From assembly GCA_002350525.1 (NCBI GenBank), contig DEFA01000017.1:165422-172281 (forward strand): 6,860 nt of DNA, in the 5' to 3' direction. Below are positions 1 through 6,710 of the stretch, one piece after another. How positions within the stretch are numbered: the stretch's first letter is position 1; every line of letters starts with the position of its first letter. A program made the position numbers and the translations under genes. Source of the DNA: Lachnospiraceae bacterium UBA2864 (GTDB lineage Bacteria > Bacillota > Clostridia > Lachnospirales > Lachnospiraceae). The notes under the pieces are model-generated. The model had not been told where the DNA came from. It saw only the letters and a program-made list of their open reading frames with translations, and did no database searches.

Positions 1-1464
1 GATAATGGAATTATGATGCAGTATTTTGAGTGGTTCTTAAAGGGGGACGGAACACTCTGGAAGAAGGCAGCTGCTGAAGCAAAACATCTTGCTGCAGCGG
101 GTGTAACATCGCTCTGGCTGCCGCCTGCTTATAAGGGCGCGGAAGGCGCCGATGATTCGGGTTACACGGTATACGATCTCTATGATCTTGGCGAATTTAA
201 TCAGAAGGGTTCGGTGAGAACCAAGTACGGAACCAAGGATGAATACGTAGCTGCTATAAAAGAATTAAAGAAGAACAGGATAAATGTATATGCCGATATC
301 GTTCTCGATCACAAGATGGGAGCGGACCGCGTTGAAGAGGTACATGCAGCCGAATTCAACGAGAGAAACCGCTATCAGATGATCGGAGAAGATAAAGTGA
401 TCGGCGCATGGACGGGCTTTGATTTTCCGGGAAGAAAGAACAAGTATTCCGATTTCAAGTGGAACTGGACACATTTCGACGGAATAGATTGGGATCAGGA
501 CAGTGTGAAGAAGGCGGTTTATAAGTTTGCCGGAAAAGAATGGAACGATGAGGTTGAAGAAACCGAGAACGGTAATTATGACTATCTCATGGGAGCCGAT
601 ATAGATTTCGGTAATAAAGAAGTTATTGATGAACTGACAAACTGGGCAGTGTGGTATCTGAAAACAACAGGCGTTGACGGTTTCAGACTGGATGCCGTAA
701 AGCATATACCTGCTGCTTTTTACAGAAATTTCCTTATGAAGGTAAGAGAGCTTACGGGTATGGAACTCTTCACAGTCGGAGAGTATTGGCACGGTGATGT
801 TAACCGTCTCACTTCTTATCTGGGTGAGATCAATTCGGAAGCATCACTTTTCGATGTACCGCTGCATTTCAACTTCCTTCATTGTTCGCAGGCTCATGGG
901 GCTTATGATCTGAGAAGAATCTTTGATGATTCGCTTCTCAGCAAGAATCCGCTGAAGGCCGTAACCTTCGTGGATAATCATGATACACAGCCGGGACAGC
1001 CGATGGAATCTTTCATCGAGGAATGGTTCAAGCCGCTTGCATATGCGCTCATTCTTCTCAGAAGAGAAGGCTATCCTTGTGTATTCTATGGAGATTATTA
1101 CGGAATACCTCATGACGGCATCAAAGGCATGAAGCAGACTCTTGATAAACTTATGAAACTTCGTAAGACTAAGGCTTACGGAGAACAGCATGATTATTTC
1201 GATGATCCGGAATGTATAGGATGGACCAGAGAAGGTGATAAGGATCATAAGGATTCGGGACTTGCTGTTGTAATGTCGGACGGCAGAGGCGGTACGAAGA
1301 GAATGTATATCGGACGCCAGTTTGCCGGAAAGCATTTTTCGGATGTACTCGGAAATGCAAAATATAACATCAAAATTGATGATGAGGGCTGCGGCGAATT
1401 TTATGTAAACCGTTGCGGAGTATCAGTATGGGTTCATAAAGAACCTAAGACGGGGGATAAGTAA
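1..1464 (+). CDS. Alpha-amylase, GH13 (Bacillus-type, subfamily 5-like), 5' end outside window
   Basis: Endo-acting hydrolase of alpha-1,4-glucosidic bonds in starch, glycogen or maltodextrins. The frame is open to the left edge (DNGI before MMQYFEWF) and no ribosome site precedes the ATG at 13, so the true start probably lies just outside. Counting from that ATG, 483 residues are seen, about the length of mature Bacillus licheniformis amylase. Region I is DIVLDHK (95-101). GFRLDAVKH carries the nucleophile D227, VGEYW the acid/base E257, and FVDNHD the transition-state stabiliser D324. QKGSVRTKYGTK, NYDYLMGADIDF and YFDDPECIGWTREGD are family hallmarks, and the C-terminal beta domain is present through GVSVWVHK. 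The residue before the region I histidine is Asp99 where Bacillus enzymes have a calcium-binding Asn. No signal peptide can be judged because the N-terminus is missing, so cytoplasmic or secreted location is open. The stop overlaps the next start (TAATG), implying translational coupling. Confidence 0.95.
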   Translation, partial: DNGIMMQYFEWFLKGDGTLWKKAAAEAKHLAAAGVTSLWLPPAYKGAEGADDSGYTVYDLYDLGEFNQKGSVRTKYGTKDEYVAAIKELKKNRINVYADIVLDHKMGADRVEEVHAAEFNERNRYQMIGEDKVIGAWTGFDFPGRKNKYSDFKWNWTHFDGIDWDQDSVKKAVYKFAGKEWNDEVEETENGNYDYLMGADIDFGNKEVIDELTNWAVWYLKTTGVDGFRLDAVKHIPAAFYRNFLMKVRELTGMELFTVGEYWHGDVNRLTSYLGEINSEASLFDVPLHFNFLHCSQAHGAYDLRRIFDDSLLSKNPLKAVTFVDNHDTQPGQPMESFIEEWFKPLAYALILLRREGYPCVFYGDYYGIPHDGIKGMKQTLDKLMKLRKTKAYGEQHDYFDDPECIGWTREGDKDHKDSGLAVVMSDGRGGTKRMYIGRQFAGKHFSDVLGNAKYNIKIDDEGCGEFYVNRCGVSVWVHKEPKTGDK

Positions 1465-1766
1465 TGGCAAAAACCATTAGAACAGAAACAGTAGAAGAAT
1501 TCTTCAGTGCCATCAGGGCACTGAAGAATGATGAAGAGTTCTTTCAGTTTTTTGAGGATATATGTACAACAAACGAAGTACTTTCCATAGCTGACAGACT
1601 CCGCGTTGCAAAACTTCTGTATGAAGGAAAAACGTATATAGAAATAGCGAAAGAAACAGGAGCATCAACTGCTACTATCAGCCGTGTTAACAGATCTATG
1701 GGCTACGGGAACGGAAGCTATGAATATATCTTTGAACGGCTTGGTGTAAAAAAGGATAAGGAGTAA
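1464..1766 (+). CDS. yerC: YerC/YecD-type TrpR-like DNA-binding protein
   Basis: Small all-helical putative transcription factor of 100 residues, the usual size for the YerC/YecD family, which is a Firmicutes relative of the Trp repressor. Residues 8-55 match the family core (EEFFSAIRALKNDEEFFQFF, then ICTTNEVLSIADRLRVAKLL). A helix-turn-helix follows at about 57-77 (KTYIEIAKETGASTATISRV), with GASTATISRV as the likely recognition helix. The start is supported by a GGGGGA site inside the end of the amylase gene, about 7 nt upstream, and the two genes share one base. The co-repressor pocket of TrpR cannot be assumed here and the ligand and targets of this family are not evident from sequence. 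Its place directly after an amylase could mean local control, but the family often sits in unrelated contexts, so that is only inference. Confidence 0.9.
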   Translation: MAKTIRTETVEEFFSAIRALKNDEEFFQFFEDICTTNEVLSIADRLRVAKLLYEGKTYIEIAKETGASTATISRVNRSMGYGNGSYEYIFERLGVKKDKE

Positions 1767-1772
1767 CTAATT

Positions 1773-3086
1773 ATGGACCCCAGTTCCATAGTACAGCTGA
1801 TTGTACTTATTATCCTGATAGTTTTGTCAGGATTCTTTTCTGCTGCGGAAACAGCACTTACAACCGTAAACCTGAACAAGCTCAGGGCTATTTCCGATGA
1901 AGGAAAAAGACGCGGGAAGAGAGCACAGCGTGTTATAAAAATGCGCGAAGACTCCTCAAAACTGCTTTCCACAATTCTCATAGGTAATAACATAGTCAAT
2001 CTGTCGGCATCTGCACTGGCAACCGTTCTGGCCACGAATCTTTTCGGAAAAGCCTGGATCGGTGTTGCGACGGGAATACTCACATTTATAATACTTATAC
2101 TTGGCGAGATAACACCTAAAACGCTGGCAACGCTGTATAATGTACAGCTGTCGCTTTTTTTTGGCGCTCCTATCTCGGTACTTATGGTCATTCTGACCCC
2201 GATCATATGGATGCTCGATAAGATCTCAAGAGGGATCTTTAAGCTCATACATATAGATCCTGATGCGAATCCAAACCAGATGACAGAAGGGGAACTTCTT
2301 GCTGTTCTGGATGTGAGTAACGAGGAGGGTGTGATCGAGCCCGAAGAGAAGAAGATGATCACAAATGTGGTGGACTTCGGAGATGCTTTATCAAAAGATA
2401 TCATGATACCGAGAGCGGACATGGTATGTGTTGACACGGGGGCGGGTTATGATGATATAATAACTATCCTTGAGGAGGACAGTTTCTCGAGGCTTCCCGT
2501 TTATAAAGAATCAAAAGATAAGATAATCGGTATACTTCATATCAAAGACATGATCCTTTTCAGAGAGAAAAACGGAAAAGAGAATTTCACGGTCGAAAAG
2601 GTTATGAGAGAACCGGTATATGTATACGAGTATCAGAGAACTGCTCAGATTTTCTCGGATATGAAGACGTCATCGGTTACCATGTGTATAGTACTTGATG
2701 AGTACGGTACAACGGCGGGTCTTATAACGATGGAAGACCTGATAGAAGAGATAGTCGGAGATATCAGAGATGAGTATGATGCCAGTGAAGATGAGCTTAT
2801 TAAAAATATAGCAGAGAACAAGTATGACGTGGATGCATCGGTCAAACTCGATGACTTAAATGATGCGATCGGAACGAAGCTTTTCTCTGATAATTATGAT
2901 TCGGTAGGCGGACTTGTGATAGAACTTCTCGACAGACTTCCCGATGAAGGGGATGCGGTCGTTCAGAAGGGAACCTCTATCCGTGTTACCAGCGTAAACA
3001 GGAACAGAGTCGAAAGGGTAGAACTTACGATCGATCCGGATTACACCGAGGAAGATGAGGAATCAGAGGATGGAGAAAACGGATAA
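1773..3086 (+). CDS. CNNM/CorC-HlyC family membrane protein with paired CBS domains (putative Mg2+ export)
   Basis: Membrane protein of 437 residues in the HlyC/CorC (DUF21-CBS-CBS-CorC_HlyC) family, whose characterised members such as MpfA take part in magnesium efflux. The CNNM domain spans about 1-160. A first membrane span at 5-28 contains SGFFSAAE (19-26). Further hydrophobic segments lie near 64-92, 94-117 and 128-148, with the conserved GNN (71-73) and GEITPK (111-116) motifs implicated in cation binding. The CBS pair covers about 203-330 (MIPR at 211-214, SRLPVY at 239-244, DEYGTTAGLITMEDLIEEIVGDI near 309-331), where family members bind adenine nucleotides. A CorC_HlyC domain follows at about 345-420, then a very acidic tail (421-437). 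An AAGGAG site lies 9 nt before the ATG, 6 nt after the previous stop. The 3' end overlaps the next gene. Substrate is by homology only. The older hemolysin label for this family is misleading. Confidence 0.92.
   Translation: MDPSSIVQLIVLIILIVLSGFFSAAETALTTVNLNKLRAISDEGKRRGKRAQRVIKMREDSSKLLSTILIGNNIVNLSASALATVLATNLFGKAWIGVATGILTFIILILGEITPKTLATLYNVQLSLFFGAPISVLMVILTPIIWMLDKISRGIFKLIHIDPDANPNQMTEGELLAVLDVSNEEGVIEPEEKKMITNVVDFGDALSKDIMIPRADMVCVDTGAGYDDIITILEEDSFSRLPVYKESKDKIIGILHIKDMILFREKNGKENFTVEKVMREPVYVYEYQRTAQIFSDMKTSSVTMCIVLDEYGTTAGLITMEDLIEEIVGDIRDEYDASEDELIKNIAENKYDVDASVKLDDLNDAIGTKLFSDNYDSVGGLVIELLDRLPDEGDAVVQKGTSIRVTSVNRNRVERVELTIDPDYTEEDEESEDGENG
3057..3060 (+). promoter_or_regulatory. 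Ribosome binding site deciding the DUF1836 start
   Basis: GAGG here lies 9 nt before the ATG at 3070. The in-frame ATG at 3055 has its nearest GAGG (3048-3051) only 3 nt away, too close for normal initiation. This favours 3070 over 3055, moderately. Both lie inside the end of the preceding membrane protein gene. Confidence 0.4.
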
Positions 3087-3648
3087 AGAATTTCAGGAAC
3101 TGAAAAAGCATATAAGAGAGCTTATCAGGCTTGATTTCATAACTCCGGATGAGATACCCGGATTGGAACTCTATATGGATCAGCTTACCAGATACATGGA
3201 TAAGCATCTGGGAAGTACTTTACGAGATGAGTCGGATAAGGCACTTACCAAGACTATGATCAACAATTATACCAAGAACAAGCTTATTCCGCCGCCGGAG
3301 AAGAAAAGATATTCACGTAAACATTTGATACTTCTGATATATATTTATTATCTGAAAAATGTTGTGTCTATCAACGACATCAGGCGTATCCTCGGACCGA
3401 TGATAGAAAAGGATTTCGGCGAGGACGATATATTCGAAATATATAACTCTATCTTTGAGATGGAGAAACTGCAGTACTTCAATACGGAAGCAAGTGTGAT
3501 CAAATCGTCCCAGATAGTGGATAAAAAGCTTCCGGAAAATGAAGATGAGTATCTGAGGAAGATGGCTTTCATATATCTGCTCGGATATGATATTTTCATG
3601 AAGAAACGCCTTATGGAAAAACTGATAGATGAACTGCCGGAGGAATAG
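3070..3648 (+). CDS. DUF1836 family protein with MerR-like winged helix
   Basis: Protein of 192 residues, recognised as a DUF1836 member, a Firmicutes family of unknown function. Residues 60-83 (TKTMINNYTKNKLIPPPEKK followed by RYSR) are the hallmark and resemble the winged helix of MerR regulators, where a helix is followed by a proline-containing wing. The rest is predicted mostly helical and lacks an obvious metal-binding cysteine set; YIYYLKNVVSINDIRRILGP (91-110) is the conserved second half of the domain. DNA binding is inferred from the fold resemblance, and no ligand can be named. The gene overlaps the previous one by 17 nt, so the two are probably translationally coupled. An in-frame ATG at 3055 would add five residues (MRNQR) but has a poorer ribosome site. 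Confidence 0.85.
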   Translation: MEKTDKEFQELKKHIRELIRLDFITPDEIPGLELYMDQLTRYMDKHLGSTLRDESDKALTKTMINNYTKNKLIPPPEKKRYSRKHLILLIYIYYLKNVVSINDIRRILGPMIEKDFGEDDIFEIYNSIFEMEKLQYFNTEASVIKSSQIVDKKLPENEDEYLRKMAFIYLLGYDIFMKKRLMEKLIDELPEE

Positions 3649-3663
3649 AGAGGGAGGAAAATT

Positions 3664-5292
3664 ATGATTAGCGCAAACAATGTATCATTGAGATTTGGCA
3701 AGAAAGCTCTGTTTGAAGATGTAAATATTACATTTTCACCGGGCAACTGCTATGGACTTATAGGTGCAAACGGTGCCGGTAAGTCTACATTTCTTAAGAT
3801 CCTTTCGGGACAACTTGAATCTACAACGGGTGATGTTACCATGGACCCGGGCGAGAGACTGTCTGTCCTTGAGCAGGATCACTTTAAATATGATAATTAT
3901 TCGGTTCTTGATACCGTTATCATGGGTAACAAAAGACTTTATGAGGTCCGTCAGGAGAAGGATGCAATCTATGCTAAGGAAGATTTCACTGATGAGGATG
4001 GCGTAAGAGCTTCCGAGCTTGAAGCGGAATTTGCCGAAATGGACGGCTGGAATGCCGAGGCTGATGCAGAGACACTCCTTAACGGTCTCGGTGTAAGCAC
4101 GGAAGATCACTATAAGATGATGAATGAACTTGAAGACAGCATCAAGGTCAAAGTTCTTCTTGCTCAGGCATTGTTCGGAAATCCGGATGTACTGCTTCTC
4201 GATGAGCCTACAAACCACCTGGATCTCGATGCTATCGGCTGGCTTGAGGAGTTCCTTATAAACTTTGATAATACGGTCATCGTTGTAAGCCATGACAGAT
4301 ATTTCCTGAATAAGGTCTGTACACATACAGCGGATCTTGATTACGGAAAGATTCAGATATATGCAGGTAACTATGACTTCTGGTATGAGTCAAGCTCACT
4401 CATGATGCGTCAGAGAAAGGAAGCAAACAAGAAGAAGGAAGAACAGATCAAGGAACTGAAGGAATTCATCGCCAGATTCTCAGCTAACGCTTCCAAGTCT
4501 AAGCAGGCTACATCACGTAAGAAGGCTCTTGAGAAGATCGAGCTCGATGATATCAAGCCGTCAAGCAGAAAGTATCCTTTCATAGAGTTTAGACCAAACC
4601 GTGAGATCGGTAACGAAGTTCTTACCGTTCAACATATTTCCAAGACGGTTGACGGAGTAAAACTTCTGGACGACATTACATTTACAGTGGGAAGAGAAGA
4701 TAAGATTGCTTTTGTAGGTCCTAAGACACAGGCAACAACCATGCTCTTCAAGATTCTTGCAGGTGAAGAAGAAGCCGATGAGGGAGATTACAAGTGGGGT
4801 GTTACAACATCCCAGGGCTACTTCCCTAAGGATAATACAAAGGAATTCGATAATGACCTTGTCATCGTTGACTGGCTTACTCAGTTCTCCGAAGAGAAGG
4901 ATGCAACTTATGTAAGAGGCTTCCTCGGAAGAATGCTTTTCAGAGGCGAGGACGGAATAAAGAAGGTTAAGGTCCTTTCGGGAGGAGAGAAGGTAAGATG
5001 TCTTCTTGCCAAGCTTCAGATTATGGGATGCAACTGCCTGATTCTTGATGAGCCTACAAACCACCTGGATATGGAGGCTATCACATCCCTTAACAACGCA
5101 CTTATGAAGTTCCCAGGAATCGTGCTTTTTGCATGTCAGGATCATCAGTTTATCCAGACAACTGCAAACCGTATCATGGAGCTTACGGATTCCGGACTTA
5201 TCGATAAGCAGTGTACTTATGATGAGTATCTTGAGAACGATGAGCTCGCTCGTAAGAGGATGGTTATGAACTTCGATAATGCGGAAGACTAA
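3664..5292 (+). CDS. ABC-F ATPase (YbiT/YkpA group) with one degenerate ATP site
   Basis: Soluble ABC-F protein of 542 residues with two nucleotide-binding domains and no membrane spans. Members act on ribosomes as translation factors, some giving antibiotic protection. NBD1 has Walker A GANGAGKS (34-41), Walker B ending D180-E181, and H-loop SHD with H210, but ELEDSIK (155-161) replaces the usual LSGGE signature; E. coli YbiT is also atypical there. A charged helical linker at about 240-300 carries RFSANASKSKQATSR, matching YbiT. NBD2 has LSGGEK (438-443) and Walker B D462-E463, but its Walker A reads GPKTQATT (352-359), with Thr358 at the lysine position, and the H-loop reads CQD, with Gln492 for His. 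A 24-base exact repeat encodes DEPTNHLD in both halves. AGGGAGG at 3651-3657 lies 6 nt before the ATG. Last gene of the operon. No target antibiotic can be inferred; a housekeeping role is as likely. Confidence 0.93.
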   Translation: MISANNVSLRFGKKALFEDVNITFSPGNCYGLIGANGAGKSTFLKILSGQLESTTGDVTMDPGERLSVLEQDHFKYDNYSVLDTVIMGNKRLYEVRQEKDAIYAKEDFTDEDGVRASELEAEFAEMDGWNAEADAETLLNGLGVSTEDHYKMMNELEDSIKVKVLLAQALFGNPDVLLLDEPTNHLDLDAIGWLEEFLINFDNTVIVVSHDRYFLNKVCTHTADLDYGKIQIYAGNYDFWYESSSLMMRQRKEANKKKEEQIKELKEFIARFSANASKSKQATSRKKALEKIELDDIKPSSRKYPFIEFRPNREIGNEVLTVQHISKTVDGVKLLDDITFTVGREDKIAFVGPKTQATTMLFKILAGEEEADEGDYKWGVTTSQGYFPKDNTKEFDNDLVIVDWLTQFSEEKDATYVRGFLGRMLFRGEDGIKKVKVLSGGEKVRCLLAKLQIMGCNCLILDEPTNHLDMEAITSLNNALMKFPGIVLFACQDHQFIQTTANRIMELTDSGLIDKQCTYDEYLENDELARKRMVMNFDNAED

Positions 5293-5310
5293 GATACAGA
5301 GTGAATCATA

Positions 5311-5393
5311 AAAACGCGGACATTTCGGATGACGCGTTCCGCCCGCCCGTGACAGGGCTCCGGAACATGCACCGAATCGTCCGCGTTGTTTTT
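5311..5393. terminator. Large bidirectional Rho-independent terminator between convergent genes
   Basis: A perfect 9-bp pairing joins AACGCGGAC (5313-5321) with GTCCGCGTT (5379-5387). Inside it, TTCGG (5324-5328) pairs with CCGAA (5372-5376), GTTCCG (5336-5341) with CGGAAC (5361-5366), and GCCC (5345-5348) with GGGC (5355-5358). An A-run on the left and TTGTTTTTG on the right give a U-tract in either transcription direction. It lies 18 nt after the ABC-F stop and about 68 nt past the end of the minus-strand gene, so it can end both transcripts. The stem is long and imperfect, larger than a typical terminator. The remaining stretch to 5460 shows nothing I can name. Confidence 0.8.
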
Positions 5394-5460
5394 GTATTTG
5401 AATCTATAAATATAATGACTTTGGGATGTTTATCTTATCTCGTGTCTTGGGGCATTTATT

Positions 5461-6366
5461 TTACTGTAATGATAATAAGTATGTGAGGAAGTTGTTGGCG
5501 GTGGTGATGTTACGCTCGCTGTCTCCCGGGAAGCATAGATATACTTTCTTATATCTGAGGTTCATTGCAGCTATAGCCGGAATGTCACTTACGTCTATTC
5601 CGTATACGGCATCTCTTCCGTCTTTTCCCAAAACGGTAACAAGTCTGTCCGAACATTTTGCCATATTGTCGGCACTTATTATTTCCTCTGTAGGATGGGC
5701 CTGGCCGTTGAAAGCACATATCTTAAGTCCGTCCAGATCGGTAAATACAATATCGAAGTAGTCGTTGTCGCAATAAGTGGAGAACGACATATATTTATAT
5801 GTGGTTGCTTCATCCGAGCCCGATTCCAGTGCCTGCTTGTTAAGAGTCACATCTTTTAAGGAATCTACCTTGTAGCCTTTATCGAGACCATATTCTTTGA
5901 GAAAGTCATCTACAATCTGTGTGTTCGTGTCGTTTGATATATCATAGCTGTTAACGATTGCATATGAGAATCCCACAGGTCTTGTATTTTCATAAATAAG
6001 ACTTATTACATAAGCTATAAAGAGTATTCCGAGAAATGTAAAGAATATTGTCCATTTATAGTAATAGAAGATGTACTTGAAACGTTCGGAGGAACTCATA
6101 TTCTTCGTACGTTTTTTTATCTGCTCTCTTTCATTTTTTAACTTAACGAAGATATTCTTTGTATAGTTTTCAAGATTATCTTCCAGAGGTTCGTTATCCT
6201 CACTGCTTTTATCGGAGTCGGTACCTGCTTCTTTATCTTTGACCGTATCGTTTTTTGCTTTTTCTGTATCGTTATCGGACGATATTTTTTTGCCTTTTTG
6301 GTATAATTCTTCTTCCGATCCTCTTACTGGAGGAATATTATCTCTGTCTTCTGCTGAGTATTTCAT
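5461..6366 (-). CDS. Single-pass membrane protein of unknown function, extracellular C-terminal domain
   Basis: Protein of 301 residues that I cannot assign to a named family. Residues 1-90 are hydrophilic, rich in Asp, Glu, Lys and Ser, and probably disordered. A basic stretch and the aromatic motif RFKYIFYYYKW (95-105) lead into one hydrophobic span at about 105-124, so positive-inside logic puts the N-terminus in the cytoplasm and residues 126-301 outside. The outer part contains FDIVFTDLDGLK, YGIDVSDIPAI and a late segment VYLCFPGDSERNITTANNFLTYLL. From memory, Lachnospiraceae genomes carry many unnamed proteins with the KYIWYYYKW-like span and an outer domain that recalls solute-binding folds; that link is inference. 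The start is supported by CGGAGA, 8 nt upstream (minus strand), and a good sigma-A promoter (6419-6447). It is convergent with the ABC-F operon and divergent from the lipoprotein gene, which may hint at a link with the latter. Confidence 0.85.
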   Translation of the reverse strand: MKYSAEDRDNIPPVRGSEEELYQKGKKISSDNDTEKAKNDTVKDKEAGTDSDKSSEDNEPLEDNLENYTKNIFVKLKNEREQIKKRTKNMSSSERFKYIFYYYKWTIFFTFLGILFIAYVISLIYENTRPVGFSYAIVNSYDISNDTNTQIVDDFLKEYGLDKGYKVDSLKDVTLNKQALESGSDEATTYKYMSFSTYCDNDYFDIVFTDLDGLKICAFNGQAHPTEEIISADNMAKCSDRLVTVLGKDGRDAVYGIDVSDIPAIAAMNLRYKKVYLCFPGDSERNITTANNFLTYLLSLQ

Positions 6367-6418
6367 GATTATGTCTCCGTAAAATAATGTTAATCTTTAG
6401 GTAATAAGATTTAACGAT

Positions 6419-6447
6419 ATTCTAACAAAAAAAGAGAACGTTGTAAA
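6419..6447 (-). promoter_or_regulatory. Sigma-A-like promoter for the 301-residue membrane protein gene
   Basis: Read on the minus strand, TTTACA (6447-6442, five of six matches to TTGACA) is followed by a 17-nt spacer and TAGAAT (6424-6419, five of six to TATAAT). A start near 6412 would give a short leader of about 45 nt before the ATG at 6366. The spacer contains a T-run, and a second TTTTACAA copy lies just upstream of the -35. Confidence 0.65.
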
Positions 6448-6495
6448 ACTTTTGTAAAAATTGCCCAAAAAAGCCGCTCAAAAATCAAATTTTGC

Positions 6496-6524
6496 TTGCA
6501 TTATTGTTCAATGTGACATATAAT
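6496..6524 (+). promoter_or_regulatory. Promoter of the lipoprotein gene, perfect -10 and weak -35
   Basis: TATAAT at 6519-6524 is a perfect -10. The hexamer 17 nt upstream, TTGCAT (6496-6501), matches only three of six -35 positions, so the promoter may need an activator or be weak. Transcription would start near 6531, giving a leader of about 195 nt. The -10 is bracketed by half-sites of the inverted repeat described separately. Confidence 0.6.
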
Positions 6525-6548
6525 GCATTCATGTCACGGGATGTGACA
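6511..6548. promoter_or_regulatory. Candidate operator: three TGTGACA half-sites over the -10 and start site
   Basis: ATGTGACA occurs at 6511-6518 and again at 6541-6548, with its inverse ATGTCAC at 6531-6537 between them. This makes two inverted repeats sharing the middle half-site: GTGACAT (6513-6519) against ATGTCAC (6531-6537) with an 11-nt gap, and TGTCAC (6532-6537) against GTGACA (6543-6548) with a 5-nt gap. The set covers the -10 and the likely start site, the usual place for a repressor. I cannot name the regulator. The spacing does not fit the CRP consensus TGTGA-N6-TCACA. Confidence 0.55.
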
Positions 6549-6549
6549 A

Positions 6550-6710
6550 ACTATTATGATGATCCGAGCGGGTGGCTCGGAGTGCCGGTGGTCCGTTTTC
6601 ATAGGAAAATGACCTGATCTGAACCGGCGTTAGTTGTTTCGGACAACTGATAAGGAGAGGTTCAGCGAGTTTGATCTGAAAAGGATTACAGGTAAAAAGC
6701 ACAAATACCA
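6550..6710 (+). promoter_or_regulatory. Structured 5' leader of the lipoprotein gene, candidate riboswitch of unknown class
   Basis: No convincing reading frame lies here, but several helices can be drawn. CCGAGC (6564-6569) pairs with GCTCGG (6575-6580) around GGGTG. GCCGG (6584-6588) pairs with CCGGC (6624-6628), enclosing a hairpin in which CGTTTTC pairs with GAAAATG around ATAG. AGTTGT pairs with ACAACT around TTCGG (about 6632-6648). GGTTCAG (6659-6665) can pair with CTGAACC (6619-6625), which competes with the GCCGG/CCGGC helix, while TTCAG (6661-6665) can instead pair with CTGAA (6676-6680). Such mutually exclusive pairings are typical of a regulatory leader. I do not match it to TPP, SAM, glycine, lysine, purine, cobalamin, FMN, c-di-GMP, guanidine, THF or T-box signatures. 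No terminator lies between it and the gene, so control would more likely be translational. Confidence 0.5.

Noticed and set aside
1718..2437. Minus-strand open frame of 239 residues
   Set aside because: It is a shadow of the YerC and CNNM/CorC-type genes; the protein is Ser/Ile-rich with no family likeness, and the plus-strand proteins are clearly recognisable.
5301..5761. Two plus-strand open frames of 61 and 111 residues (5301-5486 and 5426-5761)
   Set aside because: The first runs through the terminator hairpin. The second lies mostly antisense to the 301-residue gene. Neither has a ribosome site or a plausible protein composition.
6511..6537. TGTGACA inverted repeat as a CRP/FNR or Rex site
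   Set aside because: Half-site spacing (11 or 5 nt) does not match TGTGA-N6-TCACA or the Rex palindrome, so it is left as an operator for an unknown regulator.
6611..6630. ACCTGATCTG followed by CCGGCG, recalling the 3' half of a TPP riboswitch
   Set aside because: The obligatory CTGAGA element and its P2/P3 context are missing upstream, and the bases after CTGATCTG do not follow the GGATAATGCCAGCGTAGGGA pattern. The likeness is treated as chance.
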